Source of the DNA: Zychaea mexicana
Lineage: Eukaryota; Mucoromycota; Mucoromycetes; Mucorales; Lichtheimiaceae
DNA length: 64,000 nt
Reading direction: 5' to 3'
Assembly: GCF_025766255.1 (NCBI RefSeq)
Contig: NW_026516708.1
Span: forward strand, 62,001 to 126,000
In this document: positions 23,219-35,813 of the stretch, in pieces
Layout: every line of letters starts with the position of its first letter
How positions within the stretch are numbered: position 1 is the first letter of the stretch
The notes under the pieces: model-generated
The model's database searches: none
The model's input: the letters and a program-made list of their open reading frames with translations, nothing else
Told to the model about the DNA's origin: nothing
Program-made: the position numbers and the translations under genes

Positions 23219-23889
23219 TAGATATGTGCTTGTCTATTGGAACATTTACAATTACATTGTTTATTATGTAAATATCACAAATTTGTATATAATATATTTG
23301 GCCAAGTACTCACCGGCGTAAACAACACGGGAATCTCGCCACAACTATGTCGACTACTGCTGGCTGGTGCAGATTTTCGCCCATACATATTAACTGTTAA
23401 TACCACCCTGGAAATTGATGAATTAAATAACACTCTATTTGCATAAACCACCCTAGTTTCTTTTCTCTTAGGCCCATTACACAATTAAAACAAACCAAAA
23501 AAAAAGAAAGAAAGAAACATAGAATCAACACCAGTATTTATATAATTTTAGACTGACTTATGGTTTTTAAATCAACCAAGTGCAGCAGGAGTGCTTATTG
23601 AAAAGACTGATATGTGCCAGCGCTGCCATTTGAATATTTTACAGGACGCACTTGTATATATAGTTTGTTTCGGAGAAAGCAGTAGAAATTTATACGACCA
23701 GCCGTATATTTTAGAGTTTTGAGATTTATTAATTTGCAATAAATATTTTTCATAAACAAAATGTCGAACAGATGGCTTGTGAAGATGTACGCATGATGGA
23801 AAGCATAACATCATATCATAAAGCATGCATAAATATCTAGCTATGGATAAACAAGGAAGAATGCAGAAAGAATACAGAAAATGTTGCAA
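23219..23889. other. Convergent 3' intergenic region
   Basis: Lies between the SNM1 stop and the transporter 3' end on the other strand. AT-rich; no gene seen. Confidence 0.45.
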
Positions 23890-26532
23890 TCACATTGCGG
23901 CTGCCGTTTTCTCAGGGATCGATAAATCTCGGGCAATGGTTTCTAAAAGAGAATGAGTATTATGACAAGAATTAAAGGCTTTTATCTTCTTTTGTATTTG
24001 TACATATGTCACATGCTATTTCAGCTTATGTACCTGTAACTGAGTGGTCTTCGTGCTCTGTCTTCTCTTCGCAGTTGTCACAACTCTTTTCTTCAGCGTC
24101 TGCAGCAGATTGCTTATTCATGTATTCACTCAAGCCAAATGACTTCATTGGTAAAGTGAATGCAAATGTAAGGACGGAAACACACAAGGCGATAATGTTG
24201 AGAACGCGCTGCGTTTCAGCATAGGCAAGCACAACGCCAGAATGTTGCTCGTCAGGAAGGTTTTGTGCATATTCTACACTGCCGATCACTTTAAGAATGT
24301 CTACATCAGGAGCATGCCTGGCAAGTTCTTGGGGAAGCATGTTATTCCAGATAGCACCAGACATTGTGGAACCGATACTGGCAGCAATGGAACCACCAAG
24401 CTGATATAATGCAGTGACCATGGCAAGATCTAGTTACAAGTTTATGCATGAAGTTGTTCTGTTAATTAATAAAAACATAGCTATAACCTTTTTGTCTAAG
24501 TAATGTTAATATAGATAGATTATATCATACAAAACTTACCATTGTGCGGAACGGAGGACTGGACAGCGACAGTAATTGGAATATCCATCATACCACTAGG
24601 TTAATGTTCGATAGTCAGCTACTGTAATTAAATCACAATTGACAGGAAAGAATAACCGAATGTAAACTATAAAGACGTACCTTCCAATACCGACAATTGT
24701 TTGGGCAATAACAATGAATGCATCGGAAGAAGAGGGCCAACGAGCAGCATACAGTAAACCGACACCTTAATTGGTAAAGTAGGTTTCCAACGGTCATAGA
24801 AGTCAGTAAGTAAGATACCTGTTTGACAAAGTCTACAGAATAAACGTGCTACTTTTTGTACACGGCCTTACCGAGAATCATCAAAGAAATACCAGCCCAC
24901 ACATACGGTCTCCAAACACTATAACATATTACATGTGTTTTGTTAGTAAAGTGTACCCCATTTGGCATAAAGCGAAAAAAACTAAAATTCATACCGAGTC
25001 TTCATCATAAGCCAGCCAATCACGAGTTGAACGACAATGTAGGCAACATTATAACCTCTACCTAGCAAAACTGCATGTGCATTGTCGATTCTTCGAGTGA
25101 CTTGAAAATAAGTAATCAGGTACTGCCATTCGGTGGATGAAATAATAGTAACTGTGGATGTAGCAAGAACACCCCAAATAGGAGTACGGTTTGGCCAGCT
25201 GCCCATAGGGATCAATGGCTTAGTCGCAAACTTCCATTCCCAGATGCCGAGGAGGACCCAGCAGACACCACCACCACAAATAGTACCAATGACTCGGGCT
25301 ATCAGTAGAAGCAGTATACCGTAAGTATATAAAGACACAATATGTGCATATCAAGCGAACTTTCATTGGAAGCTACTACTTACAATTTCCCCAACCTCCC
25401 CAAGTATACAAAGCAAGCACCAAGGGAAGCAATGTCATTGTAAGTGAACCGACGAGCAGAATACAGCCGACAAAGTCAATGGCAACGAGATAGTGCTTGA
25501 TGCTTTCCAGGATAGATCGATGGTTATCTTGCCGGCGACGAGCTTGTTTATATTCCAAGTACAACCCTTCCTTGAAAATCTTGCGTTGAACAATCCAAAG
25601 ACCATACACCAATGGAAGATTGGCGACCAGCAGGACCAAAGGAAGGTGTCCATAAGCCCAGCGCCATCGGCCCTGATCAATGAGGGACTGACCAACAATC
25701 GTTGGGACAAACAGATTGATGAGTTGAGGTAGACTGTATAATCCTTGATAAAAGCCACGAGTAACGACGTTGGTCATATCTGCAGCAGGTGATTTTGTTT
25801 TATCAGCGTATTTGTTGTCATGCAGTGATTCTCATGCCAACAACTACGGGTTGTGTTATTACGACATTTGATGGTTCTTTTGTGGAATTTTTACCTCCAA
25901 CTAGAATGGGGCCGAGGATCATAACGCCGGAATAGCCAAAAGTATACAAAATTTGTCCGCCCTGTGTAGTAACAGAACATACATCAGAGAGAACCCAGTA
26001 TTAGTTGCAATTTTGCATGAAGAAAAGTAAATATGTGTATATAGAAGAAGGGTTAGCAAAGACTAATATACTAACCACTATAGCAGCAAAGCTTTGTGCA
26101 GTAGCCATGACGATGTAAGAGAGGATGTAGAACACCATACACATGCTGAACACCTCAACACGACCGACTAAATCCGAAAGCTTACTGTACGAAGGAAACA
26201 GTACCGATTGCAGAATGTATGTGACAGTGCTGAGGATACTCATGTAATTGTTCGCCTCAAATAAACTGGTAACATATGTAAGTAGTGTGAACGACAGGTT
26301 GGATTCCCAACTACTGGAGAATGACAGTAAAATAAGGCTATACATAGTGGATTACCGTATTTTGGGCTTGTTAGCTACTTTTTATCTTCCTTAGTATATC
26401 ACTCAAATATTATATGTCTGTTATCTTTTACCCGCTGAATATAATCCACATGTCCAGTGCACTCCATACTTTTTTAAGAAGCTCGACCTTCTTAACTCCA
26501 GGAAGTAGCGTATTGTCGCTCTCAACAGTCAT
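23890..26532 (-). CDS. Siderophore-iron-transporter-type MFS permease
   Basis: Fourteen-helix major facilitator of the SIT/ARN type, which takes up ferri-siderophores with protons at plasma or endosomal membranes. The start at 26532 gives MTVESDNTLLPGVKKVELLK, then WSALDMWIIFSG. Exons carry the MFS motif A-like loop SKLSDLVGRVEVF (about 26200-26155), GFYQGLYSLPQL, the long cytoplasmic loop QRKIFKEGLYLEYKQARRRQ and YTWGGWGNC. They continue with FATKPLIPMGSWPNRTP, TSTVTIISSTEWQYL, AIAVQSSVPHN-like GMMDIPITVAVQSSVPHN, and QLGGSIAASIGSTMSGAIW, which is characteristic of the SIT family. About ten introns. The last exon may end either at 24026 (HSVTGT) or, after one more GT-AG intron, at 23890 (HSVTETIARDLSIPEKT, then AAAM). 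I prefer the second. The substrate is inferred from family only. Confidence 0.8.
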
Positions 26533-27918
26533 TGTTTCCGTTACCAATTGCGTTATTGAGTGATGTGTATTATGCGCTCGAGTCGAGTGGGAAATGGGGA
26601 AGGTAACAGTTACGAAGCAAAGACCTCGTTCTTTCCAGGCTCCTTCTAAAGAAGTTATGAAAAAAGGAGAAAAAGGGCAGAAAACTGGAGTCCGACCGGT
26701 CTATAAAAGAAGATGAAAAACACAGTCGAGTATTCAAAAACCCGAATTCAACTTCGTTTGCACAACCGAGAGAATAAACCCAAGTCTATAAAAGGGATAT
26801 CTGATGATCTGATCATGAAGTTATTTAAGAAAAGGGTCCTTCCCGTTGCAACTCCGAAGAGGAAAACTTTTTTGACATTCGCCTGTGCCACAACGCAATC
26901 TCGTGAGTGTCGTACATGAGTAATGCATGCCTGGTTTGTGCTTCTTCGAGGATTTAGGTTTTTAGAAAGGCTCTTTTAATCTTTTCTGCCTATCGTCCTT
27001 TGTACAAATATAACGCATTGAGACGACGTTTCTTTTTATTGCAGTTCGGTCGGTCTCTTCTGCCTGTGTTGGGGAAGGCCCAGAAAATACCGACGTTCTG
27101 ATGGTGATACAAATATAGTTGGGAAGCGCGCTTATATTTCTATGCTTTTCCTTGGCATTTTGTTCATGGCTAAACTTTTATTATGTTTGGCTCTAACGAT
27201 ATTCCTGTATGTCACTATACAAACACCATAAATGATCCGTGCACAGTGGCACCTTACTATATATCTTATGAGCGACAGATGCCATTGAAACATACATTTG
27301 ACGATTTCGTACATATTAAAGCACGCAGCAGTAACAACAACGATCCAATTAATTCGCTCGTTCGCTGTTGATACAAACTGGACATCGGCCTAGACCGGGC
27401 CGCCGTGTGAAATACAAGGAATGTTGTCTGGTCGTTCGCAACACAATTGGCTGAGATTGTTCTTCTATATAATATTTCCATTTTAATATGAGAGGTTTCT
27501 GATGAATTAGCTCATAATAAACATAATCACTTTCGACTCATCCTGGCACGTTACTGATCGTTTTTATTATGCATTTACTACAACAGAAAGAAAGGAGGTA
27601 TTATGATAGATACATGGTATAGTGTCTTCCGTATTTTGTGCTTTTGTATGGTTAATGCTGTATAAAAAAATATCCTATTCATTAGCACATACGCAACGTT
27701 TACCCTTTTTCCAGTAAAAAAGAAAAAGTGAGAATAATAAAGCCTAACTTTTTGCTTATTACTTAGCGCGACGACCAGCACCAGCGGATTCTTTTATTAA
27801 CGAATGCTAACTATATCACACTGACGATTGTACTACTCCAAAGTACACCATAAGGTTATATACTCCCATTACGGTTTTAAAGCTTGCGAGTTAACATGAA
27901 TATAGATCACCCCTTCTA
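26533..27918. other. Intergenic region upstream of the transporter
   Basis: Includes the transporter promoter and the 3' flank of the decayed F-box gene. A short minus-strand end (27757-27786) reads SAGAGRRAK then stop, but has no gene upstream. No supported gene or obvious iron-GATA site cluster. Confidence 0.4.
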
Positions 27919-30576
27919 CTATTTAGTGTTTTTCTGATCTTTATCATAGCAGTTTGTACAATACAGCACTACATCGACAACCGCATGGATTTTCCAGTGA
28001 CGTCGTCCATGCATGAGCAACGCGTAAATTACTAATCCAGGCGGCAATTTAGAAACGAGGCGCTCGACCGTACGATCGTTCATTGCAAAAAGGGGTTCAC
28101 AATCTAGAGTAAGGTCGCTGATTGCTGCCGAGTACTGTATAGGATCGTCTTATCTCGGTCTTTTGGTAAATATTATACAGTATTTGTTGTTGTTGTTGTT
28201 GTTGCTATCGCTGATGCTGTTGCTATAGCGATAATGACCTTCCTCCTCCGCCATCGTCATTTTTACCAGCCTCACTTCCAATCCGCTGATAAAAGCGCAC
28301 TCACCCGTAAAGCAATGCCGAAACGTCACGCGCTTGAGCTGTCTGAACTGCATCAGTTGTTTGATTATGTTCGGTGTTAGACATATATCCTTGCCTGTAG
28401 TATCGCTACCGTTAGAGAAATTGAATCTAGTTGCTGCATTTTCTGAGTAGCTCAAGCATCATTGACCGGAAGACTAAAGATCTCCTTGTTGTGCCGTGTG
28501 AAATATCATTCAGGTCGTTTGCTTCGGTGGTAAGTTGTTGTCGCAGCGTTGTATTTTTTTGAACTATGCCTGTATTATAGGTTGTCGTCGTTGTGGATAT
28601 AAAACCGTCGTTGTTCTGCTGTGTGACGACGTCATAGTTATCATATGTAGTTGCAAAAGAGTTGAAAAAGATGTTGTGCAAGTTCATCAACGGCTTAGTA
28701 GAAACTAAAGCCACAAGTGCTTTCGATAGTGTATCGATTCCTCTAAAATTGTATGGCAAATCAATGGTTTCCAAGGTGAAGCAGTGTTTCAGTAAAATGG
28801 TGTTCAGTGTTTACTTCTTTAGAACAATCGTATTATTTGAAATGTCGACCTTAATGCGGCTTTCCTGCTTTTGGCGGGATGTAATGGTCTTGTGTAAATT
28901 GAGAAAATATGTTTTGTCGTCACTATCCTCACTGAAATAGTCTTCATGGCCGCTGTTGTTTCGCGTAGTATCACTGTCGTTTGTCACTATGCTTGTGACT
29001 GTCGTAGTTCTCATCATCCACTGGATATGCAGCAATACGCGTTTAGGGGACGAAACATTACATCGTGTTGATGGGTGTTATTACTGTAATCGTCTGGTAA
29101 GCTCGTAGAATTTTTAATGTAATGAACGCTGTTTCTTCGACCGCAGATGGATCCTCTTGACTTGTTTCTGTTGCTGGATATAACTTTGTCCATCAGAAAA
29201 TGTTGTTGTACCCGCCGGTTCTGTTAGTTTTGTTGCCATGGTTGGCGCTGGTATGCCGAAATCTACAAACAGTCTCCGAAGAGCTAAGCGTCTTTTGGTT
29301 TTGTCTAAAGATTTATGACACTGTAATGATGTGAAGGTGTTCCTGACGGTATTTCGAGGACGACAATGAGTCTTTAATGATGCTGATCCGACTTGGTATC
29401 TTCTCTGTCTGTATGTAGTATAAATCTAAGAGCAACGGGCAGCCATCAATTGTCGGACCGAGCACAAGCTCTGGCGAAAAATTTGCACATTCAATAATGT
29501 ATAATGATGTCAAATTAAAGCTCTATGCTAAAATTGTCTTGGGAAGATTATGTACATTAGAATTTCCGGACAATGACTCGATAATTGTCATCGAAGTATA
29601 GTATGATAGTATATATTAATGGTAAGCAAGCATAGTAAAGTAATAATAATAAAATCGATACACAGCAATGATGCTTACCTTATCCTGCCAACTGAGTGTA
29701 ATTAGTATCCGCCATCAAGCTGAGGACTTCGTCTACAAGGTGCTGGCATTTTTTTTATCGTAATATGGAATAATCATGCAATGTCAGGCGATCGGTCGTT
29801 TCTCGGTGCAATATCTTGTCTACCATTAAAAAATCTCTGTGGGATAGAAATTGCGTTGATTTTCCGCCAAAAGCGTGGGCAATCGAGCGAAAAGCCGTGC
29901 CATGGTTGACAAACACTAGCGCATCGAATCAAACACTGCGATTTAGTAGCTAAAAAATACACTCAAGGACATATGTGTTCAGTTTAATGAGCAATTGGGT
30001 GTTGCTTTGATGTTGCTGCTGTAACTTCGAGGGTTGATAGTAATATAGTGCCGTCGTTTCTGCTGCACGTTGTCTCTTCTGCTGTCCATCCAATGTCACG
30101 CGATTACTACCAATAGCATGAGACTCCATATCGAGAGTATGATGCCACGAGTGCTTATCGGCTCTGATGCTGTCGCCTCTATTACTTTGACATTTAGGAT
30201 AGTAATGCTGCTCGAGTAACATATCATCATCGACCGAGTAATATCATAGCCTTTCGCTAGTAGTGGAAAATACCAATGCTGCGCGTAAAGCTCGCTATCG
30301 TTCGCTGCCGCAGTGCTTGCTGGTAAAGCGTCAAGTTTCTTGCCTACTTTCTTCGAGCCCGTAACTTTATGTATAATTACAGTAACAGCTGAGCTATAGC
30401 GTTATCTTTGCCATCATCGACAACATCACCATCACTGCTTCTGGAGATACTTGTTGTTGCTGTTGTTGTTGTTGATTCTCATAGTCATGGGAATGAATAA
30501 CGAGAAAAGGCGATAATACTGGAAAAACAGGTACGTTCCTAAAGAAATTGGTGCAAGAAGTGGCTGCGATTGCCAT
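27919..30576 (-). pseudogene. Decayed F-box / LRR gene, paralogue of the upstream neighbour
   Basis: The same architecture as the intact F-box gene at 30.8-33.0 kb can be followed, but in changing frames. A TPR-like start (LTLYQQALRQ, about 30340-30310) is followed by a Gln-rich linker, then the F-box. The F-box begins LLIKLNTYVLECIF at about 29995-29955 and continues one frame over as SQCLIRCASVCQPW (about 29940-29900), with a run of six T at the break. After PRFWRKINAISIPQ the frame changes again to FLMVDKILHRETTDRLTLHD, and an in-frame TAA follows in an A-run near 29750. LRR-like parts include LTSLYIIECANFSPELVLG (about 29515-29460, with a TAG just before) and LTPNIIKQLMQFRQLKRVTF. A TAA at 28150-28152 interrupts a frame that otherwise stays open to MHGRRHWKIHAVVDVVLYC and the end at 27919. 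At least two frameshifts and three stops make a working protein unlikely, unless many are assembly errors. Confidence 0.7.
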
Positions 30577-30834
30577 CGTTACACTTCCAAGCGAACATTT
30601 ATCCGCGTGTTCCTCTTTTTCAAAAATGTATCAAGTATGAATTTGCACCTTTGGGAAGTTAGCGTTTATGTGGATATGTGTATACTTTGATATACGGAGT
30701 AATTTTTGTCAATACAATTGCTGCCATTTCCTATGCTAGTCTGTTTGGTATTAAAATACATGATGCGACGTGATGTGTTTATAAGAAAGTGAAAGTACAT
30801 TATATAATAGATACAAATATAGAAAAAGTGACCA

Positions 30835-33036
30835 TCAATAATCCTTTCTTTGAAAAGTCCCATCTCGTCGATGCAACCCAGCTTCAACAAGACGATGTAC
30901 TGCGAGATCTGTTTGGTTCATCGTATGCTGTGCATTTGTACGCAAAACAACATGTTTTAACGTTCGCCATTGACTGATGACAGGTAACAAATCGCGGTGC
31001 ATAAAATTAAGATCAAGCGTTTTCACAACGCCAGCGGCTGATGCAAGCTGTGATAAACCTTGTGTCGTGAATGAGCGACAAGAATGCACACGAAGATATT
31101 CTAGATTGGTACACTGGTTTGCCAATGATTGCAGTACTGGGTCTGTCACAAGCGGTGTAGTCGGTGACGGTGATCGGTCGATAATGGTAAGTGCTTGTAG
31201 TGCTGGACAGCGAAGGAGAAAGGTGCTTAATGCGTACGTGAATGCTGGTGTAGTGCTAGTTGAAGAGATACAGTCGCTTGCTGTCGATTGTTGATGTGTA
31301 TAGATCCAGAGCTCACGCAGTTGTGGAAACAACTGACCATGGTAAGCTAGTCGACATAATAGTTCAGATGTTATAACATAGCCGTCGTAATGTAAAAACA
31401 GCAACTTGATTGTTGATTGATGCTTGTGTAGCAATGTATGCACTTGTTCGCTAGTTGCGTTATAGCTACCGCTGCCTGCCATCACAAACTGACATAAGCC
31501 GTGGGTGGATACCGTACTAGTACTGTTGTTGCTTTCGCTGTCGATATCACTCGTCTTGACCGTTTTGGGCATCGTACAACTATCACTCAGCACAAAATTC
31601 GTGATCCATGGACAACGGTCGCTGACGGTTAACATAAGCTGGCCGTGACATACAGCATCTCTTGAATCCAAAAACAGATGTTGAAGTTTTGGACACCGAC
31701 GTATGATCTCGTTTAAAAGTTCACCGTCGCTGTGGATAAATGGCGTTGTGGTTGGTGAACGTCCCCCAAGTGATATTTTAAGATATGTAAGCTCGAACGT
31801 TAACGTGTCAGCAAAGCGATTGAACTCCCTTGTCCCAAAAACCGACGATTCTCTGTTGTAGTCGATAACCAAAGAGAGATTGCTACTGCCATCGTTATTG
31901 AAACTTATGTTTTGTTGCTGCTGTTTCTCTTCGGTTCGTAGAAAATACTGGTTGCTGTCGTTGATCTCTGCTATCGTTGAGTCGGCTGCCTTAAAAATAA
32001 TACGATCTGCTTCGTGGCATGCTAATACGATGGATCCAAGCAACGAGTCACTTGACAACTGCACATTGTACAACTCGAGTGAATTCAAAGAATGTGGTTG
32101 CAACGCGCTAAGCAAGAACGACGAGTCACTATCAATAATCATGTTTTCGATTACTTTTGTTGAATAACAAAACCGATTATAATCAACACGTGCACCAATT
32201 AGCAAAATATACACCAAATAATAAAGAATGGAGAAAATGTACGTTTACATACATAGTGATTCCAATGGATAACGAAAGCTTTGTAAAGCGACTAAAAGCG
32301 ACAGAGCATTGCGTGATATAACTTTCTGTCGGTGTGTATGAGGATGCTGTTGTTCAAGAAATTTGAGGCCACGGTGACGATTCGTCAAATACATTGTAAA
32401 AGAATTAAGATCGAGCTGTGGAATTTCTGCGGTTATTAATTGCCAAAATACAGGCCATTTGATAATAAATCGGCGCCATGAATCACACACTGATGTGCAC
32501 TTTATCAGATCGTGAACCGACAGGTGGCTGAATATTAAGGATATGATGTCGTAAGCAAAGGTAGAGGAGACTGTGTCCAAGTGTTGTTGGTTTATCGCAT
32601 CTTGATGTTTTTGTTGTTGTTGATGATGATTCCTCGCTGATGATGGTAGTCGTTGTAGTTTTTGTCGTTTCATCAATTCAGCCTGGACCGCGTCATAGTT
32701 GCGCTGTAGCAACGAATAACTGGGAACGATATTGGGCACGAGCTCCAGCCCTTGCTTGTAGACGGCTAATGCAACTTCGTAATTTTTTTGCTTAAGATGA
32801 GTGCGACCGGCCAGAAGGTATCCTTTGAGAGAAGTCGGGGCAATCTTGATCATTTCGGTCGCAATGGCTTGTTGCTTGTTAAGGTCGGTTTGTGTTGCTG
32901 AAGCTTTGGCTTCAAGCTGCACTAGACGGGTACGGGTTGACGTGGTGGCCGAAGATACAGCATCGATGCCTCGTTTCAGCAGGTACATCTTTGTTGGACG
33001 TGTATATGGTATGCATGCGTTGACGAGGGACAGCAA
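30835..33036 (-). CDS. F-box protein with TPR-like N-terminus and leucine-rich C-terminus
   Basis: Likely substrate receptor of an SCF ubiquitin ligase, similar in plan to fungal Pof3/Dia2 (TPR, F-box, LRR). Two exons: down to 32253, then 32153-30835. The splice joins FRYPLESL to LIENMIIDSD and gives 684 residues from the ATG at 32988, or 700 from 33036; both are in frame, and I favour 32988. TPR-like helices: EMIKIAPTSLKGYLLAGRTH, NYEVALAVYKQGLELVPNIV. A His/Gln-rich linker is followed by the F-box FAYDIISLIFSHLSVHDLIK, CTSVCDSWRRFIIKWPVFW. About 420 residues of irregular LRRs follow (LQHLFLDSRD, LRELWIYTH, LEYLRVHSCRSFTTQGLSQL). The target is unknown. The downstream neighbour is its decayed paralogue. 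Confidence 0.85.
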
Positions 33037-34575
33037 TTTTATAAGAGTTTAACACACGACCTCTATTTATTTACTATTTCCCCTCTCCTCTTTGTGGCGA
33101 GTTTTACTTTTTTTGTCATACTTTGGAATAAAGACTAACCCGCTGAGTTTTCCGTGGCTGATCTTTTCTTAGGGCAGGTACCTTCTATAACAATGTAAAG
33201 GTTGCTTTTAGCAAAAATAAGTGCTGAGCAAAACGGTGTAATTCTACAGTAGAAATAATCAGAGCTATGGGCATAGTTATAGTAAAGGATGTGAAACCCT
33301 GGACTTTGGTCAAAGTATACAAAAAGTTAGCTGAGTGTATCCGTATTTAGAGTTAATTCTACGATGGAAAACCTCCCATTACCTCATATCGTAGAACGTG
33401 ATGTTACTTACACAAACTGATCCCAGTGAAACCTTATACCACTTACCTTTATAATATCGACAAGATTTGCAATATATCATCATGCCGGTGAGAAAGAGAA
33501 TGACTATCTTTTCGCTAGTATGAACAATGTGTATATATTTATTTGGTGCACAGCAGAATGGTTCAACTAAAGGTCTACATGGTAATACATCAGACGAGTA
33601 CGATGGGCGATAAGATAGGTGCGCTGTAAATTGGGATCGACGGCCGGCTTCCTCAAGATGGACTCTATGTACCACCAAAGGGTCGACTTAATATCCATAC
33701 AGGGTGAATAAGATTCAAGATTAGGAATTGGAAAAGCAAAGCCTCAATAGTGTAGCTTTTCTTCTCCTTTTACTGTACTGTTCGCATATATAGGTCTTCC
33801 AAAGCAGTGTATACGATGTAGTGAGCATGTACTATGCACTATAAATTATTACATGCAAGGCTAACGATAGCTCATCATGCGGCGGAGCATAATTCTTACG
33901 GTTACTTTCATTTCCATATTTGATCGAATTTGCCCTCTTTGTCACCAGTTTACATTCTATTTCGAATGAATGTTGGTATCATTGTTACAAATGACGGTTG
34001 CGCTAAATATTGGGCAAAGTGGTGTTTTAAGTTAAGACAAAGTAAAGCGAACAAGTAAGCTCTCGTATCCTTTATCGCTTCCGCGGGTCATGTAATTTAA
34101 CTAAAACCGGAGAGAGCTGAGCAGTTCTTTTCTTTCCATTGCCCTTTTCTTATGCTGAAAGCAAAATCATTGTTGCGGTTTGGCCAAGCAAAATATCTAC
34201 AGTGAAGCTTAGTAATGTTCTTTCGCTAAACAGCGTACCAAATGAAATGCATGGTACATACACGCCCTTAATCGTTTAGCTTGTGGCCTGGTATAAGAGC
34301 TAAAAAAACTCATGCCATTAGTGGGAGTTTTACAATGTCTTAATTTATATCTTATCAGCTTGAAGCTGTCAGTCGAGCCATCTACCTTCTTTTTTGAAGA
34401 GCACTTAAAGTACACAGACAGAAAGATTGCCCGCTCATGCTGAATTTGCCTGGTGGGGCCAACACTGGAATTTGCCACACTTGCACGGCAGTTCCGCTCT
34501 CACTCAATGTGGCTAAACTCCGCTGCCGAGACCTTGTAGTGGGATCCCTCTTGGAAGCTTCGTTCGACCTTCACA
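33037..34575. other. Long intergenic region upstream of eL34
   Basis: A 99-codon minus frame at 33379-33678 has no recognisable features and I do not accept it. No tRNA or other RNA gene recognised. Confidence 0.4.
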
Positions 34576-34720
34576 GAAAGGTAAAGTATCAGGACCCATC
34601 CATATGACCATACATCTATCGATCCATCCATCCGTAATCTATAGATATCCAACAGCTCGAACGATACTTATTCAGCATGAACGGATGGATTGATCGATAC
34701 CTATCTTTACCTTTGGATCT
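34576..34720. repeat. Imperfect inverted repeat upstream of eL34
   Basis: Two 19-base arms (34617-34635 and 34681-34699) are reverse complements with a single mismatch and a 45-base spacer. Outer arms AAAGGTAAAG (about 34577-34586) and CTTTACCTTT (about 34705-34714) also pair, so the structure spans about 145 bases with a loop-out in the left arm. It ends about 80 bases before the eL34 start codon. It could be a MITE-like insertion or a cruciform/hairpin in the promoter. Confidence 0.7.
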
Positions 34721-34798
34721 ATGAACTCACCATACAAATGATACGCAATGTCCGACCTCCATTTCGACATTTTCTCTTATATAAAAAGCAGATTCGCA

Positions 34799-35315
34799 AT
34801 GGCCCAACGTCTCACCTACCGACGCCGTCTTTCGTACAACACCCGCTCCAACCGCGTCAAGGTCGTTAAGACCCCCGGTAAATATCATTTTGCTATTTGA
34901 ACTCTGCAGCAGACGATTTAAATAAGGTCGAAAAATCTCATTAGGTTGCACATTTATATATGTATAGGTGGTAAGCTCGTGTACCAGTACCAGAAGAAGC
35001 CTGTCAAGGCCCCTCGCTGCGGTGACTGTGGTGTTGCTCTTCCTGGCGTATGTATAAGATTGTTATTCAAAAAGAGTGAAAAAGGTGTTTTCAAAGTTGG
35101 GGAAATCATTAACGAGTGTTATTCATTATGAATAGCTCAAGGCACTCCGTCCCCGTGAGTACTCCCAGGTCTCCAAGACCCAAAAGAGTGTCTCCCGTGC
35201 CTACGGTGGTTCCCGCTGCTCGCACTGCGTTCGCAGCCGTATCGTCCGTGCTTTCCTTGTTGAGGAGCAGAAGATTGTCAAGAAGGTGCTTAAGTCTCAG
35301 ACCGTGAAGAAATAA
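34799..35315 (+). CDS. RPL34: 60S ribosomal protein eL34
   Basis: Large-subunit ribosomal protein. Three exons (34799-34877, 34968-35047, 35136-35315) total 339 bases (112 residues), the usual size. The sequence [20 protein letters not shown], then [20 protein letters not shown] and [20 protein letters not shown] is typical of eL34. The zinc-finger cysteines CGDCG and CSHC are present. It ends [10 protein letters not shown]. Both introns are short, as in other ribosomal genes of this group. Codon use is richer in C/G third positions than in neighbouring genes, as expected for high expression. Confidence 0.97.
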
Positions 35316-35813
35316 AAAATATGGGTTACCTATTTTTTGCACTCTTGTACCACCTTTAAACACTCGTGCTTGTCATTCTACATACATCACTACAACAACA
35401 TCAACAACAAACAACAAAATTATATCATTTGGGCATATTGGAATACGGTGATAGGTTTCCATGCTCGCAGGGGCATCATGTTTGTATGTGTGCTGTTGTA
35501 GCTGTGCTGTTGTAGCGTTAAATTTGGGTTGGACAAAGGGACGTCCCTATGCTGGACTTTTGAAAGGGTATTTGTCTTTCAATAGCTAAAAAAGCCTATA
35601 AAGTAAGATATAATGCAGCATAACTAGACGTGAAACGGTGTTATCAGTGAATGGATGAATTATACCCATTTCTTCGTGAACTTCTGTAAGATGGTCTGTG
35701 CGAATGCGGCCGTCACAGACTGTCTGCTGCTCCTGCTGAGATGCAACCTGGCTGGTTGGTGAGGGGAACACATACCTTACGTTCTCACGTAATACATTTT
35801 GAACCTGAACAAA
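35316..35813. other. Intergenic region between eL34 and ERH
   Basis: eL34 3' UTR and ERH promoter. No other frame supported. Confidence 0.45.

Noticed and set aside
27757..27786. Minus-strand SAGAGRRAK-stop, like a ribosomal protein end
   Set aside because: No coding exon could be found upstream within 1 kb; too short to call.
32154..32217. Frame upstream of LIENMIIDSD starting MVYILLIGARVDYN
   Set aside because: It lies inside the F-box gene intron; the splice 32253/32153 keeps the frame and a proper acceptor.
33379..33678. 99-codon minus frame
   Set aside because: No recognisable features; no promoter or splice support.
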